Assembly: GCA_020692325.1 (NCBI GenBank)
Contig: JAIMKR010000002.1
Location: 144,370 to 208,369, forward strand
Direction: 5' to 3'
Origin: Desulfocurvus sp.
GTDB lineage: Bacteria; Desulfobacterota; Desulfovibrionia; Desulfovibrionales; Desulfovibrionaceae
DNA length: 64,000 nt
Notes under the pieces: model-generated
Database searches by the model: none
Seen by the model: only the letters and a program-made list of their open reading frames with translations
Told to the model about the DNA's origin: nothing
Shown: positions 8,887 through 18,353 of the stretch, piece after piece
Position numbering within the stretch: the first letter of the stretch is position 1
Layout: every line of letters begins with the position of its first letter
Position numbers and translations under genes: made by a program

Positions 8887-9530
8887 TGCGACGTTTTGAT
8901 CCCGCCGTGTACCTGGTGACCGACCGTGGCCTGTGCGGTGAAAGAAGCCTGCCGGACGTCGTCGGTCTGGCCGCGCGCGCCGGGGCCACCCTGGTGCAGC
9001 TGCGCGAAAAGACGGCCGACACGCGGGCGTTCGTGGAACTCGGCCAGGCGCTCAAGGCCCTGCTCGATCCCCTGGACGTACCGCTGCTCATCAACGACCG
9101 GCTGGACGTGGCCCTGGCTGTGGGCGCGGCCGGCGCGCACCTGGGACAGAGCGACATGCCGGCGGCCACGGCGCGGAAAATGCTTGGGTCGGACGCCATC
9201 ATCGGCCTGTCCCTGGAGGCCATGGACCAGCTGCCCGAGGCCGAGGCGCTGGACGTCGACTACTACGGCGTCAGCCCCATCCACCCCACGCCCACCAAGA
9301 CCGACACCGGCCCGGGCTGGGGACTCGCGGGTCTGCGGACGCTGCGCGCGGCCACCCGGCGGCCGCTGGTGGCCATCGGCGGACTTGGCGCGGACAACGC
9401 GGCCGAGACGATCCGCGCCGGAGCCGACGGCCTCGCCGTGATCTCCGCCATCTGCGCGGCCGCCGATCCAGCTGCGGCCACCCGCCAACTCCGCGCCATC
9501 GTGCGCGCCGAGCTGGACCATCGGAGCTGA
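8886..9530 (+). CDS. thiE: Thiamine-phosphate synthase ThiE
   Basis: The 214-residue TIM barrel couples hydroxymethylpyrimidine diphosphate with thiazole phosphate to give thiamine phosphate. Signature segments are VQLREK for diphosphate binding, LLINDRLDVAL, GAHLGQSDMP, YYGVSPIHPTPTK and VAIGGLGADN at the phosphate-binding end. It uses a GTG start at 8886 overlapping the thiM TAG. With thiM it forms a compact salvage and condensation unit. Thiamine is the cofactor of the 2-oxoacid oxidoreductase at the other end of the window. Confidence 0.95.
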   Translation: MRRFDPAVYLVTDRGLCGERSLPDVVGLAARAGATLVQLREKTADTRAFVELGQALKALLDPLDVPLLINDRLDVALAVGAAGAHLGQSDMPAATARKMLGSDAIIGLSLEAMDQLPEAEALDVDYYGVSPIHPTPTKTDTGPGWGLAGLRTLRAATRRPLVAIGGLGADNAAETIRAGADGLAVISAICAAADPAAATRQLRAIVRAELDHRS

Positions 9531-9823
9531 CGCTCCGGCACCCACCACCTGGCAGGCCCCCCCCCGCCATACCCGCCACCCCACGGCTCCAAACCCGGAT
9601 ATTACCGGGCCGCATCCGCGTGCCGATTTCGGATCGGACAAGGATCAGACAAAAGAGGGGAAAACTGGGACCACCCCGCCAATCGCCCGTTTCCACAAAT
9701 GGATCGCACGCGATCCATCGCAACCGCGCGGATGATCGCGAACGCGAAAAGAGCCCCCCCGAAGGAGACGGCCCTAGATTCGCGTCCTCAGCCCAACCGC
9801 GCGCGATCGGGCCTTGGGGTCAG
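9531..9823. other. Convergent intergenic spacer
   Basis: This 293-base region lies between the ends of thiE and the leftward HDAC-like gene. It has long C runs and simple GC-rich text. I see no gene and no convincing T-tailed terminator. Confidence 0.4.
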
Positions 9824-11149
9824 TCAAAAACCGCTGCGCAGGCATCGACCACCCGGCCGGTCGATGAGCTGGCAGTAGCGGTAGCCACCCCGGGCCTGGC
9901 CCTCGTCGTAGATGGCCAGCCCGCGCTCCCGGCAGGCCGGACACGCGTGAAGCGGAATCTCCACCCCCAGGCAGTCCGGATTCTTCGTGCTGCGGCTGAC
10001 GACCTTGAGCACTCCCCGGCAGGAGTCGCAAAGGAACAGCGACTCGGTCTGCGCCTCGGTGATGGCGTCGGTGTCGTAGTAGATGTTCTTGTCGCGGACG
10101 AACCAGTCGCCCTCGATGCGCTCGCCCTTGCCGGGCGCGAGTTTCGGTGGGTTGAAATAGATGTCGGGGATGGCGTCGCACAGCTTGTCCACGTACTCGG
10201 CCACTTGCGGCCGCTGGCCGTGGCGCACCACGTCAAAGCCCGGCTCGCGCACGCCGGAGTAGTCCATCCCGGCCATGGACAGACAGATGCCCAGGTTCAC
10301 GTAGGGCAACGCGCCCTGGATGGAATACCCGCCCTCCAGCACGGCGATGTCCGCCCCCAGCATGTCCGTGAGCCGGGCATAACCAAGGGCCGTCAGGTTC
10401 ATGTTGGTGATGGGGTCGGTGAAGTGGTTGTCCTGCCCGGCGGAGTTGATGACCACCTCCGGCGCGAAATCGCGCAGGATGGGCATGACCACGCGCTCCA
10501 TGGCCGTCATGTAGCCCTCGTCGCCGGTGCCCGGCGGGAGGGGGATGTTGATGGTGCGCCCTAGGGCCCTGGGGCCGCCGCACTCCTGGGGGAAGCCCGT
10601 GCCGGGATACAGCGTGCGGCCGTCCTGGTGCAGGCTGATGAACAGCACGTCGGGATCGTGCCAGTAGATGTCCTGGGTGCCGTCGCCATGGTGGCAGTCC
10701 GTGTCCACGATGGCGATGCGCCTTTTGCCGTAACGCTCGCGCAGATGCTCGACCATCACGGCCTCGATGTTGATGTTGCAGAACCCGCGCGAGCCGTGGA
10801 CCACCTTCCTGGCGTGGTGTCCCGGCGGCCGCACCAGGGCGAAGGCCTTTTGCGCGCGGCCGGTCATGACGATGTCCGCGGCGGTCATGGTGCCGCCGGC
10901 GGCCACCATGTGCGAGCGTGTGGCCACGGACTCCAGCTCGGGAAAACAAAAATGCACGCGCTCCACATCCTCGCGCGCGGCCACGCCGGGCTTGTGCTCG
11001 ACGATGCCCTCGATGTCGAAGAGCCCCTCCTCCTTGAGCTGGTCCTGCGTGTACAGCAGGCGCTCCTCGCGTTCGGGGTGCGTGGGCGAGATGCACCAGT
11101 CGAAAGCCGGGAAAAAGATGACGCCCAGGCTGTTCTTGGCTTCGCGCAT
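9824..11149 (-). CDS. HDAC-superfamily amidohydrolase with C-terminal zinc ribbon
   Basis: The 441-residue protein carries the arginase/deacetylase fold of histone deacetylases and bacterial AcuC-like enzymes. Present are RPPGHHA (active-site His pair), VDTDCHHGDGTQ (two zinc ligands), SAGQDNHFTDP (third zinc ligand) and LEGGY (the catalytic-loop Tyr). All zinc and general-base positions are kept, so it should hydrolyse an acyl-amide. About 330 residues in, it adds a Cys4 zinc-ribbon-like tail (LCDSCRG then ACPACRERG) that ordinary family members lack. It begins six bases after the hydantoinase-like gene, with GGGAGG before the ATG. The pair probably acts on one acylated or cyclic-amide substrate. 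Substrate unknown. Confidence 0.88.
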   Translation of the reverse strand: MREAKNSLGVIFFPAFDWCISPTHPEREERLLYTQDQLKEEGLFDIEGIVEHKPGVAAREDVERVHFCFPELESVATRSHMVAAGGTMTAADIVMTGRAQKAFALVRPPGHHARKVVHGSRGFCNINIEAVMVEHLRERYGKRRIAIVDTDCHHGDGTQDIYWHDPDVLFISLHQDGRTLYPGTGFPQECGGPRALGRTINIPLPPGTGDEGYMTAMERVVMPILRDFAPEVVINSAGQDNHFTDPITNMNLTALGYARLTDMLGADIAVLEGGYSIQGALPYVNLGICLSMAGMDYSGVREPGFDVVRHGQRPQVAEYVDKLCDAIPDIYFNPPKLAPGKGERIEGDWFVRDKNIYYDTDAITEAQTESLFLCDSCRGVLKVVSRSTKNPDCLGVEIPLHACPACRERGLAIYDEGQARGGYRYCQLIDRPGGRCLRSGF

Positions 11150-11155
11150 GAATCG

Positions 11156-12868
11156 CTACCTCCCGCCGCCGGTGAGGGTGAAGGCCACGCCGGGCTTGAT
11201 CTGGCATTTGACGCGGATGTTGCGGCCAGTGGTCACGCCGTCGCTGACCATGTTGAAGCTGCTGGCGTTGTTGATCTGCGCGTTGTCGCCATCGGCGATG
11301 ACACCCATCTCCGCCAAGTGCCCCAGCAGATGGTTGAGGGCGTCGCGCTCGGCGTCCTTGAGGGAATAGACGCGCGGCACGTTCTCGCGATGGCCCAGGG
11401 CCGGGATGAACATGACGCCCTTCTCCGTGTCGGCGAAGAGCTCCAGGCTGGCGGTGTTGCGCGTCAGCGCCGCGCCGATGGCGTTGGCCACGCCAGCGTG
11501 CTCCGGCACCACGGTGAACAACTCGAAGCGCCGGCGCAGCGGCTCCTTCATGGCCTGGGCCGGCCCGCCCATGACATACACGCGCTTGGGCGCGACGCGC
11601 CGGCCCTCCAGCAGTTCGTGGATGGTGTAGACCGGCTTGTCGTTGATCTCGGCGATGAGCTCGCGGGTGGCGGCGTGGATCGCCCCGGCCGCGGCGGTCA
11701 CGGCGCGCTCGGCCAGCACGGCGGGACCAATGGAATGGCAGCGGGCGAAGGCCTCCACCGCCTGCCGCGACGCGGCCACGTTGCCGTGGTCGGCCAGCCC
11801 CACGTAGTTCAGGGCGTCGAGCAGCGTGGGCCGCGCGTCGTCGGCGCAGGGGCAGCCCTCGGCCACGCAGTCCGCCTGCGAGGGGCCGAGGCGGTTGGGA
11901 CCCACGCGCACCACCTCGCCCAACACGCCGATGGCCGAGTCGCCGCCGATGCCGATGGAGCGCACCTTGAGCGCGCGCACAAGCGTGGGGTGGCTGCCGA
12001 TGTTGATACCGTCGTGCTCCACGAGGGGTTGGCCGTCCACGAACACGGCGATGTCGGTCGTGGTGCCGCCGATGTCCAGAATGACGGAATCGAGCGTGAT
12101 GTCGCATAGGGCGATGATGCCCATGACGCTGGCGGCCGGGCCGGAAAAAATGCTCTGCACAGGCATTCTGCGCGCCTGGGCGAGAGGGAAGGTGCCGCCG
12201 TCGGCTTTGAGCGTGTTCACGCGCACGTGCGCAAGACCCAGCCGCGCCAGGCTCTGCTCCACCGCGTCGGCGAAGGCCCCGAACACGCGCCACACCGCGC
12301 AGTTGAAATAGGCCGTGGCCAGCCGGCGCGGAAAGTTGAGGCGTCCGCCCAGCTCGTGTCCCAGGGTCACGGAGTCGGCGATTTCGCCGCCCTCGGGGCC
12401 GAGCATTTGCCGCAGGGTGTTCTCATGCAGGGGGTTGCGCGTGCTGAACTTGCCCACGCAGCCGAACATGCGCACGCCAGCCTTGCGGCAGGCCGCGATG
12501 GCCTCGCTGGCCGCGTCCTCGTCCAGCCGCTCGATCTCGCTGCCGCGATGGTCGATGGAGCCGCCCAGCACGTGATAGTCGCGGCAGAGCATGAATTCGT
12601 CGGCGTTGATGCCCGGACCGGGCGTGACCAGCAGCCCCACGTCCTCCAGCTTGCCCTGCACGATGGCGTTGGTGGACAGCGTGGTGGAGAGGTTCAGCTG
12701 GGCCACGTCGCGCGCGGGCACGACCTCGAGGATCCCCTCCAGCGCCTCGATGATGGAGGCGAGCAGGTCCTGATGATTGGTTCTGACCTTGACCTGGGCG
12801 GCGACGCCCGACTCGTCGAGGGCCACGGCGTCCGTGTGCGTTCCGCCGACATCGATGCCGAGATACAT
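11156..12868 (-). CDS. Hydantoinase A / oxoprolinase-family ATPase
   Basis: The 570-residue protein begins MYLGIDVGGTHTDAVALDE, the phosphate loop of the ASKHA fold in HyuA/oxoprolinase proteins. It contains NLSTTLSTNAIVQGK and the second nucleotide motif LDIGGTTTDIAVFVDG. HyuA enzymes use ATP to open or carboxylate cyclic amides such as hydantoins and 5-oxoproline. It is shorter than typical HyuA (about 650-700 residues) and no HyuB partner follows. Instead the HDAC-fold amidohydrolase comes next. The ATG at 12868 is supported by AAGGGGGG about ten bases upstream and by the motif starting at residue 2. The substrate is not predictable. Confidence 0.88.
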   Translation of the reverse strand: MYLGIDVGGTHTDAVALDESGVAAQVKVRTNHQDLLASIIEALEGILEVVPARDVAQLNLSTTLSTNAIVQGKLEDVGLLVTPGPGINADEFMLCRDYHVLGGSIDHRGSEIERLDEDAASEAIAACRKAGVRMFGCVGKFSTRNPLHENTLRQMLGPEGGEIADSVTLGHELGGRLNFPRRLATAYFNCAVWRVFGAFADAVEQSLARLGLAHVRVNTLKADGGTFPLAQARRMPVQSIFSGPAASVMGIIALCDITLDSVILDIGGTTTDIAVFVDGQPLVEHDGINIGSHPTLVRALKVRSIGIGGDSAIGVLGEVVRVGPNRLGPSQADCVAEGCPCADDARPTLLDALNYVGLADHGNVAASRQAVEAFARCHSIGPAVLAERAVTAAAGAIHAATRELIAEINDKPVYTIHELLEGRRVAPKRVYVMGGPAQAMKEPLRRRFELFTVVPEHAGVANAIGAALTRNTASLELFADTEKGVMFIPALGHRENVPRVYSLKDAERDALNHLLGHLAEMGVIADGDNAQINNASSFNMVSDGVTTGRNIRVKCQIKPGVAFTLTGGGR

Positions 12869-13167
12869 GGGCTTGTGCCCCCCTTGGATGAGGTGAAGGC
12901 GGCATGCGAAGGCGCACTTCGCACCTCTGGCCATAGCACCGGGGAGACAAGGGCGTAAAGACCGCCGCCGCGCGTCATCGGCGGGCGGTGCGTCCGGCTC
13001 GGTGGACGGCATGCGTCGCGTCCGGTCCCGGCGCTCCCTCATCGGGTTCACTAACCGCGACATGATCGTCGTCTTCGGACGGCCGGGCGCGGCCCCCCTT
13101 CCGGCCCAGCGCGTCTTGCCTTTCCACGCGCCGCCGTCTACCCTCGCGTCATAAAGGAGGACCGCCC
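12869..13167. other. Divergent intergenic region
   Basis: These 299 GC-rich bases separate the leftward hydantoinase gene from the rightward glyoxalase-fold gene and must contain both promoters. No box pair or hairpin stands out. An AAAGGAGGACC ribosome binding site for the rightward gene lies at the right end. Confidence 0.4.
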
Positions 13168-13776
13168 ATGCGCTTCACCGGCGTCAACCATCTGGCCATG
13201 GCCACCGGCGACATGGACGCCACCATCCGCTACTGGCGCGATCTGCTCGGCCTGCGGCTGGTGGCCGGTCTGGGCCGCCCCGGCTACCGCCACTATTTCT
13301 TCGAGCTCACCGACCGCGACATGATCGCCTTCTTCGAATGGCCGGGCGTGGAACCCGGACCGGACAAGGACCACGGTGCGCCCGTGCGCGGCCCTTTCAC
13401 CTTCGACCACGTGTCCTTCGGCGTGGAGGGCGAAGACGACCTCTGGGAGCTGCGCGACCGCCTCGACGCCGCTGGATTCTGGGTCTCCGAGGTGGTGGAC
13501 CACGGCTTCATCCACTCACTGTACTCCTTCGACCCCAACAACATCGCTGTGGAGTTCAGCGCGCCCGTCGTCGGCGTGGACCTGCGGGCCAACCCCGTCA
13601 TGGCCGACAGGGAGCCCACCGCCCTGGCCGGACAGGGGGCCGAGCCCGTGCCCGGCGCATGGCCCGCGCCCGCGCGCGAAACACCGCCCAACGAGCGCCG
13701 CGTCCACCCCGGCGAGGGTCTGCTCCTCATCGGCCGTGAGCCGGAGGACGACGGCCACGGCCCCCGGCATGTCTGA
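13168..13776 (+). CDS. Glyoxalase/dioxygenase-fold (VOC) protein
   Basis: The first 130 or so residues of this 202-residue protein form one VOC metal-binding module. It starts GVNHLAMATGDMDATIRYWRD, with a candidate metal His at the first strand, a His in TFDHVSFGV and a Glu near IAVEFSAP. Such proteins are metal-dependent lyases, isomerases or dioxygenases. The last 65 residues are a Pro/Glu-rich tail without obvious fold. It overlaps sfsA by eight bases, so the two are cotranscribed. Substrate unknown. Confidence 0.85.
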   Translation: MRFTGVNHLAMATGDMDATIRYWRDLLGLRLVAGLGRPGYRHYFFELTDRDMIAFFEWPGVEPGPDKDHGAPVRGPFTFDHVSFGVEGEDDLWELRDRLDAAGFWVSEVVDHGFIHSLYSFDPNNIAVEFSAPVVGVDLRANPVMADREPTALAGQGAEPVPGAWPAPARETPPNERRVHPGEGLLLIGREPEDDGHGPRHV

Positions 13777-14536
13777 CACCACGGTCAATCCGCTCCTCCC
13801 CTTTCCGCCAGGCTGCCGCGTCGCCCGATTCGTCCGCCGCGAAAAGCGCTTCACCGCCATCACCATCGACCCCATCGACGGAACCGAACTACGCGCCCAC
13901 ACCAACAACACCGGCTCCATGCTTGGTCTGCTGCGCCCGGGCTCGCCCGCCCTGCTCTCCCCCGCGCAAAACCCGGCGCGACGCCTGCGCTGGACCCTCG
14001 AAGCCCTCGGCCTGCCGGGCGAGGAGCCGAACGCAACGCCAAACTGGATCGGCATCAACACCCTCACGCCCAACCGGCTGCTCGCCGCCGTCTGGCGCGC
14101 GGGCCAGCTCCCCGAGGCCAGGGCCTACACCCGCTTCACCCCCGAGTTCAGGACGGGGCACAGCCGGCTGGACGCCCGGCTCGACGCCGCCGGTCTGCCG
14201 CCGCTGTACGTGGAGTGCAAAAACGTCACCCTCGTGGAGGACGACCAAGCGCAATTCCCCGACGCCGCCAGCGAACGCGGCCGCAAACACCTCGACGAAC
14301 TGACGCGTCTGCGCGCCGAGGGCTGCCGCGCCGCCCTCTTCTTCCTCGTCCAGCGGCCCGACGGACATTGCTTCGCCCCCGCCGAGGTCGTGGATCCGGC
14401 CTACGCCGAGGGACTCGCGCACGCGCTGGCCGCAGGCGTCGAGGCCTGGGTCTGGCGCGCCCGCGTCGATGCCGACGGCATCCGCCTTGCCGGGCGTCTG
14501 CCGCTGGCTCCGTGTTGGGCCGCCCGCGCACGGTGA
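13769..14536 (+). CDS. sfsA: SfsA-family DNA/RNA nuclease
   Basis: The 255-residue protein matches SfsA across its length. It has an N-terminal OB-like part (VRREKRFTAI, then AHTNNTGSM with Asn-Thr-Gly-Ser), LIGINTLTPNRL-type text, and the nuclease core LYVECKNVTLV with FPDAASERGRKHLDEL. The core is the PD-(D/E)XK-like site of the SfsA family. The Escherichia coli namesake was found through maltose gene stimulation, and a DNA-binding/nuclease role is inferred from the fold. It starts inside the end of the glyoxalase-fold gene. Confidence 0.92.
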   Translation: MSDTTVNPLLPFPPGCRVARFVRREKRFTAITIDPIDGTELRAHTNNTGSMLGLLRPGSPALLSPAQNPARRLRWTLEALGLPGEEPNATPNWIGINTLTPNRLLAAVWRAGQLPEARAYTRFTPEFRTGHSRLDARLDAAGLPPLYVECKNVTLVEDDQAQFPDAASERGRKHLDELTRLRAEGCRAALFFLVQRPDGHCFAPAEVVDPAYAEGLAHALAAGVEAWVWRARVDADGIRLAGRLPLAPCWAARAR

Positions 14537-14615
14537 GGGGGACCGGGCCGTCGCCATCGAGGCTGTCGACAGCCGGAAATTTCGTGGGGAGACCGCGCTT
14601 TCGCCGCCTCCCGCC

Positions 14616-16052
14616 TCAGCCGCGCAGCACGACGCGATTGCGACCGCCGCGCTTGGCCTCGTAGAGCGCGCCGTCGGCGCGGGAAAGCGCGGCGTCGATG
14701 GCGGTTTCATCTGGCGCGAGTTCGGAAATGCCGGCGCTGACGGTCATAACGGCGGGCAGTCCATCGATACGCATGGCGGCGACGGCGGCGCGCAGACGAT
14801 CGGCGAGGGCCCGGGCGCTCACGCCATTGGTCTCCGGCAAAAGCAGGGCGAATTCCTCGCCGCCGATGCGGCCGATGATGTCCGGCGCACGGATGAGGGA
14901 ACGGCAAAGGTCGGCGAAGGACTTGAGGGCGGCGTCGCCGGCGGTGTGGCCATAGGTGTCGTTGATGTTTTTGAAAAGATCGATGTCAAGCATGACGACG
15001 GCGAGCGGCCGTTCGTAACGACGGGAACGGGAGACCTCCTCCCCTGCGAGTTCGAAGAAACGGCCACGGTTGAGCAAGCCGGTGAGCGGATCGGTGGAGG
15101 CCAGCAATTTGAGGTGGGCCTCCATTTCCTTGCGCAGGGTGATGTCGATGAGAATGGCCAGCAAAACGTGTTCACCGCGCAGAGCGGCCAGCGTGGAAAC
15201 GACGATGACGCTGCGGATTCCGCCGTCACCCAGGTCGAAACGGGTCTCGCATTGGTCGATCTGGCCCTGATTGGGAGGGCATTCGCCCACAAGGCGCTCC
15301 AACAGTTCCGCCGGATCGGCCAGGATGGACTCGCCAAAGAATTCATGGGCGGCGTCATTGGCGTGGATGACTCGGGAGGCGTCGCAGGCGAGGATGACGA
15401 GCGGCGCGGGCACGGCGCGCAGCAGGGATTGGAGCATGGCCTGATTTTCGGTAAGGTCACGATTGGCGGCCCATTCCAGGCGTTGCAACCGGTTGATGCG
15501 CACGAGGACGATGGCCAGCACCACATTGAGCGTGAGCACGGACAAGCCGATGCCCAGACTCAGGGCGGGGTTTTCGGCCCCGGAAAGATGCGCGGCCAGG
15601 GTGGCGGCGCTGACGGCGACGCCGGCGGCCATTACCCAGCGCGTGGGCATGGGCAGCGTGAGATAAAAGGCCATGGGCAGAATCACGAGAATGAGCCGGG
15701 CGCTTTCCGTTTGCGGCAAAAGCAGCGCGGCGGCGGCGGCGATGACTGGCGCGCACCAGGCGGCGCAAACATTCTGCACGCGGCGCAGGCTGGAGTTCCG
15801 GGGCAACAGCAGCCAGCCCAGCAGCGAAACGCCCACGATGACGCCGCGCGCGCCGATGGCGACGGGGAAATGCGGCTGCCCATAAAAACGCCAGTCGCTA
15901 AACAAAAACAACAAGTTGATTCCGGCGGCGCACCAGAAAACGGTGCGCGCCAAGCGCAGCAGCTCACGCAGGCGACCGTTCTTGAATTCGGCCTCCAGCG
16001 CTGGGTCGTTGAACTCTCCATACCAGGAGAGAGATTGCGCCGATTGCGTCAC
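14616..16052 (-). CDS. Membrane-bound PAS-GGDEF diguanylate cyclase
   Basis: The 478-residue protein has about six N-terminal membrane spans (residues 35-190), a PAS-like sensor segment (about 215-320), and a C-terminal GGDEF domain. The catalytic loop reads GGEEF and should make cyclic di-GMP from two GTP. An inhibitory site RAPD lies exactly five residues before GGEEF, so product feedback is expected. DxLTGLLNRG and the metal Asp in MLDIDLFKNIND are present. It is a single gene ending opposite sfsA. The signal sensed is unknown. Confidence 0.93.
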   Translation of the reverse strand: MTQSAQSLSWYGEFNDPALEAEFKNGRLRELLRLARTVFWCAAGINLLFLFSDWRFYGQPHFPVAIGARGVIVGVSLLGWLLLPRNSSLRRVQNVCAAWCAPVIAAAAALLLPQTESARLILVILPMAFYLTLPMPTRWVMAAGVAVSAATLAAHLSGAENPALSLGIGLSVLTLNVVLAIVLVRINRLQRLEWAANRDLTENQAMLQSLLRAVPAPLVILACDASRVIHANDAAHEFFGESILADPAELLERLVGECPPNQGQIDQCETRFDLGDGGIRSVIVVSTLAALRGEHVLLAILIDITLRKEMEAHLKLLASTDPLTGLLNRGRFFELAGEEVSRSRRYERPLAVVMLDIDLFKNINDTYGHTAGDAALKSFADLCRSLIRAPDIIGRIGGEEFALLLPETNGVSARALADRLRAAVAAMRIDGLPAVMTVSAGISELAPDETAIDAALSRADGALYEAKRGGRNRVVLRG

Positions 16053-16119
16053 GCCGGGAAAATCCTTCTAGCCAAATTGATGGGACATTCGTGCCGTGTT
16101 GCCAGTGTGCCCTGTCCGG

Positions 16120-16180
16120 CGTCAAAAAAAAAGGGGGAGGAGGCACGAATTACCGCCCCTCCTCCTCCCAACGGCAATCT
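16120..16180 (-). terminator. Intrinsic terminator of the phage-like operon
   Basis: Read leftward after the tail-tubular-like gene, a purine-rich arm (GGAGGAGGGGC) can pair with GCCTCCTCC and is followed by nine consecutive T residues. The stem contains mismatches but the T tract is strong. It would end the three-gene phage-like operon. Confidence 0.6.
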
Positions 16181-16181
16181 T

Positions 16182-16763
16182 TCAGCGCCCCAGCTTTGCG
16201 GAAAGCCACGTGGTCGGCGCAGGGGCGGTCGGCGCGGAGGCCTCGCGCGCGTCCACGCCGCGCGCCTCGCGCAGTTTGTCGGCGTAGAGGCTCCAAAACG
16301 ACTGGGCCAACGCGGTGGAAGCCGTGATGGGATAGGCCAGCGTGGCGCACATCCTGGCGGTGAGGACCTCGCACAGCAGCGGGTCGAAGAGGCGCGGATC
16401 GTCCATCCGGGCCACGTAGACCAGTTCAAGGGGCCCGGGCACGTCGCAAAACACGCTGGCCGCCTGGACCTCCCACGCCTCCACTTCCGCCTCGCCGCAA
16501 CGCACGGCAAGCACGCGCAGGCAGTCCGTGGGCAGAGGATAGGCGTGCTCGTACTGCCAACCGGCCGCCTCCGCACGGGCGGCGAGCTCGGCCTGACGCA
16601 CGGCGCAGTTCCATGGATGCGCGCGCAGCACGGCGTCGCGCACGGCGGGCCAGCGCTGATTGCACAAACGCGCGGCCTTGGTGTTGTCGCTCAGGGAGAC
16701 GATGGCCTCCTCGCCCAGGTCGACCAGGGCGTTGTTGCAGATCTCGATGACACTGGTGGCCAT
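16182..16763 (-). CDS. Podovirus tail tubular protein A (T7 gp11-like)
   Basis: The 193-residue protein begins MATSVIEICNNALVDLGEE, the characteristic opening of T7-type tail tubular/head-to-tail adaptor proteins. These proteins form a ring under the portal. NQRWPAVRDAVLRAHPWNCAVRQ and the closing pair of helices also fit the family, and its length is close to T7 gp11 (about 196). AAGGAGG lies six bases before the ATG. It is the last gene of a leftward operon after the portal. The reading frame is undamaged, which argues against simple prophage decay. A role in assembling a phage-like particle is inferred. Confidence 0.85.
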   Translation of the reverse strand: MATSVIEICNNALVDLGEEAIVSLSDNTKAARLCNQRWPAVRDAVLRAHPWNCAVRQAELAARAEAAGWQYEHAYPLPTDCLRVLAVRCGEAEVEAWEVQAASVFCDVPGPLELVYVARMDDPRLFDPLLCEVLTARMCATLAYPITASTALAQSFWSLYADKLREARGVDAREASAPTAPAPTTWLSAKLGR

Positions 16764-16772
16764 GTGTCCTCC

Positions 16773-18353
16773 TTACGCCTGTCCGGCGGATGGCGCGCCT
16801 GTGGTGAGCCGCTGCCGGCGCAGGGCCTCGACGGCCTCGCGCGGGCGCAGATAGTCGGCGGGCAGGCCAAAGAGCTCCGCCGCGTGCCGGGCCATGGCGT
16901 CGGGTTGGAAGTTGTCCAGCATGTGGAAGGGATCGTCCGTGCCGATGAGTGGGGCGAGATACCGCACGGCCTGGTTCAGGCTCTCGGCCTCCAGCTGGCG
17001 TTGGGCCAGGGCCACCGGGGTGACGTAGCTCACGCGCAGGGCTCCGGCGGGCAGCCCGGCCGGCCAGGGAGGCAACTCGCCCTCGCACAGCAGAAGATTG
17101 AACACGCGCTCGATGAGCGGGGCCAGAAACTCCGTTTGCAGCCTGCCGAGCACCGGGCCGAGGATGCGCATCTTCTCGCTCTGCCGGATGAGCGCTTCCG
17201 TGGCCGTGGCGGTGATGTCCCCGGGCGTGAGCTGGTCGGCCAGAAAGATGCGCCGGATGGACTGCCTGCGGCGTTCGGTCATGGCCTCGATGGAGGCGAG
17301 GTCCACGCGGATGGGCAGGGATTCAATGCGATCCTGCGAGCCGGCGCGATAATAGGACAAGCCGCCGGGACCGGACCGCACCGGACCGAGGAAACCGTCG
17401 TCCGGCACCATGAGCGGCGGGTCGGCCATTTTCTCCGCGGCCATGAGCGCGGTCTTGCTCATGGCATTGAGCACGCGCACGTCGGACAGCGCGGTATTCC
17501 CAGGCCCGCGACCGTAGGCCTCGCCCGCGGTCTTGGACCAGCGCGGACACATGTAGGGCATCTCCAGATAGCCCGATTCCTCAAGCAACGTCGCCGTGTC
17601 GCGTTCGATGAACAGGCTGGCGAAGGGAAAGTCCCGGCTGGCCGGGCTCGCCGGGTCGCGGTTTTCACGCGGGAACACGGCGTGGACCAGCTCGACGCGG
17701 GCGTCGGGGTTCTCCCGCGCGAGTTTCCGCACATCCGCCGAACAGGCGGCGCCCCACTGCGAAAAAGTCTGCCGCGCCGTGAGCGTGTACGTGCGGATGA
17801 CCGTGTCCACCATGCCGCGCGCGTCCTCGGCCAGGCAGGTTTCGGCCAGGGGCCGAACGCTGAAGCGGGCCATGGTCTCGGCGTCCTGCTCCACGTGCAG
17901 CACGGCCGTGCCGAACAGGCACAGGTCCAGATACAATTCATGCACGCTGGCTTGAAACCCTGTGGCCTCGGTGTTGAAGATGGCCAGCAAGCGCTCGCGG
18001 CAGCCGGAAAGAAAACTCCGCGCGGCCTCGTCGTCTGGTGCGCCGCACCCCAGGCGCAGGTCGAACCAAGGCAGCGCCGGGTTGGTGAGCAGTCCGCCCA
18101 GCGCCGAGGCCAGCAGCTCCAGGCTGTGCGCCGGCGTGGAGTCGAACACGGAGGAATCGTCTGCCCTGGCCACCCCGCCGGGCGAGGCGAGAGCGGGATC
18201 CTTGCGCGGCATGATCTGGGCGGCCAGCTCGCGCCAAACGGGCGTGAAACGCTCACGCGCGGCGCGAAGGGCCGACAACCGATCCAGCGCGGCCAGCGCC
18301 CGGTCGTTTTTCTCCGGCGGCGCGGCGGCGGGACGTCCCGCGCGGGCGCTCAT
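16773..18353 (-). CDS. Podovirus portal / head-tail connector protein (T7 gp8-like)
   Basis: The 526-residue protein matches the T7-type head-tail connector family (T7 gp8 is about 536 residues). Visible features are the N-terminal helical region with FTPVWRELAAQIMPR, HSLELLASALGGLLTNPALPWFDL, the region around YGRGPGNTALSDVRVLN, and FLADQLTPGDITATATEAL before the stem helices. The portal is the dodecameric ring through which DNA enters and leaves the capsid. Its ATG overlaps the stop of the small upstream gene and it ends nine bases before the gp11-like gene. The frame is intact. Confidence 0.9.
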   Translation of the reverse strand: MSARAGRPAAAPPEKNDRALAALDRLSALRAARERFTPVWRELAAQIMPRKDPALASPGGVARADDSSVFDSTPAHSLELLASALGGLLTNPALPWFDLRLGCGAPDDEAARSFLSGCRERLLAIFNTEATGFQASVHELYLDLCLFGTAVLHVEQDAETMARFSVRPLAETCLAEDARGMVDTVIRTYTLTARQTFSQWGAACSADVRKLARENPDARVELVHAVFPRENRDPASPASRDFPFASLFIERDTATLLEESGYLEMPYMCPRWSKTAGEAYGRGPGNTALSDVRVLNAMSKTALMAAEKMADPPLMVPDDGFLGPVRSGPGGLSYYRAGSQDRIESLPIRVDLASIEAMTERRRQSIRRIFLADQLTPGDITATATEALIRQSEKMRILGPVLGRLQTEFLAPLIERVFNLLLCEGELPPWPAGLPAGALRVSYVTPVALAQRQLEAESLNQAVRYLAPLIGTDDPFHMLDNFQPDAMARHAAELFGLPADYLRPREAVEALRRQRLTTGAPSAGQA

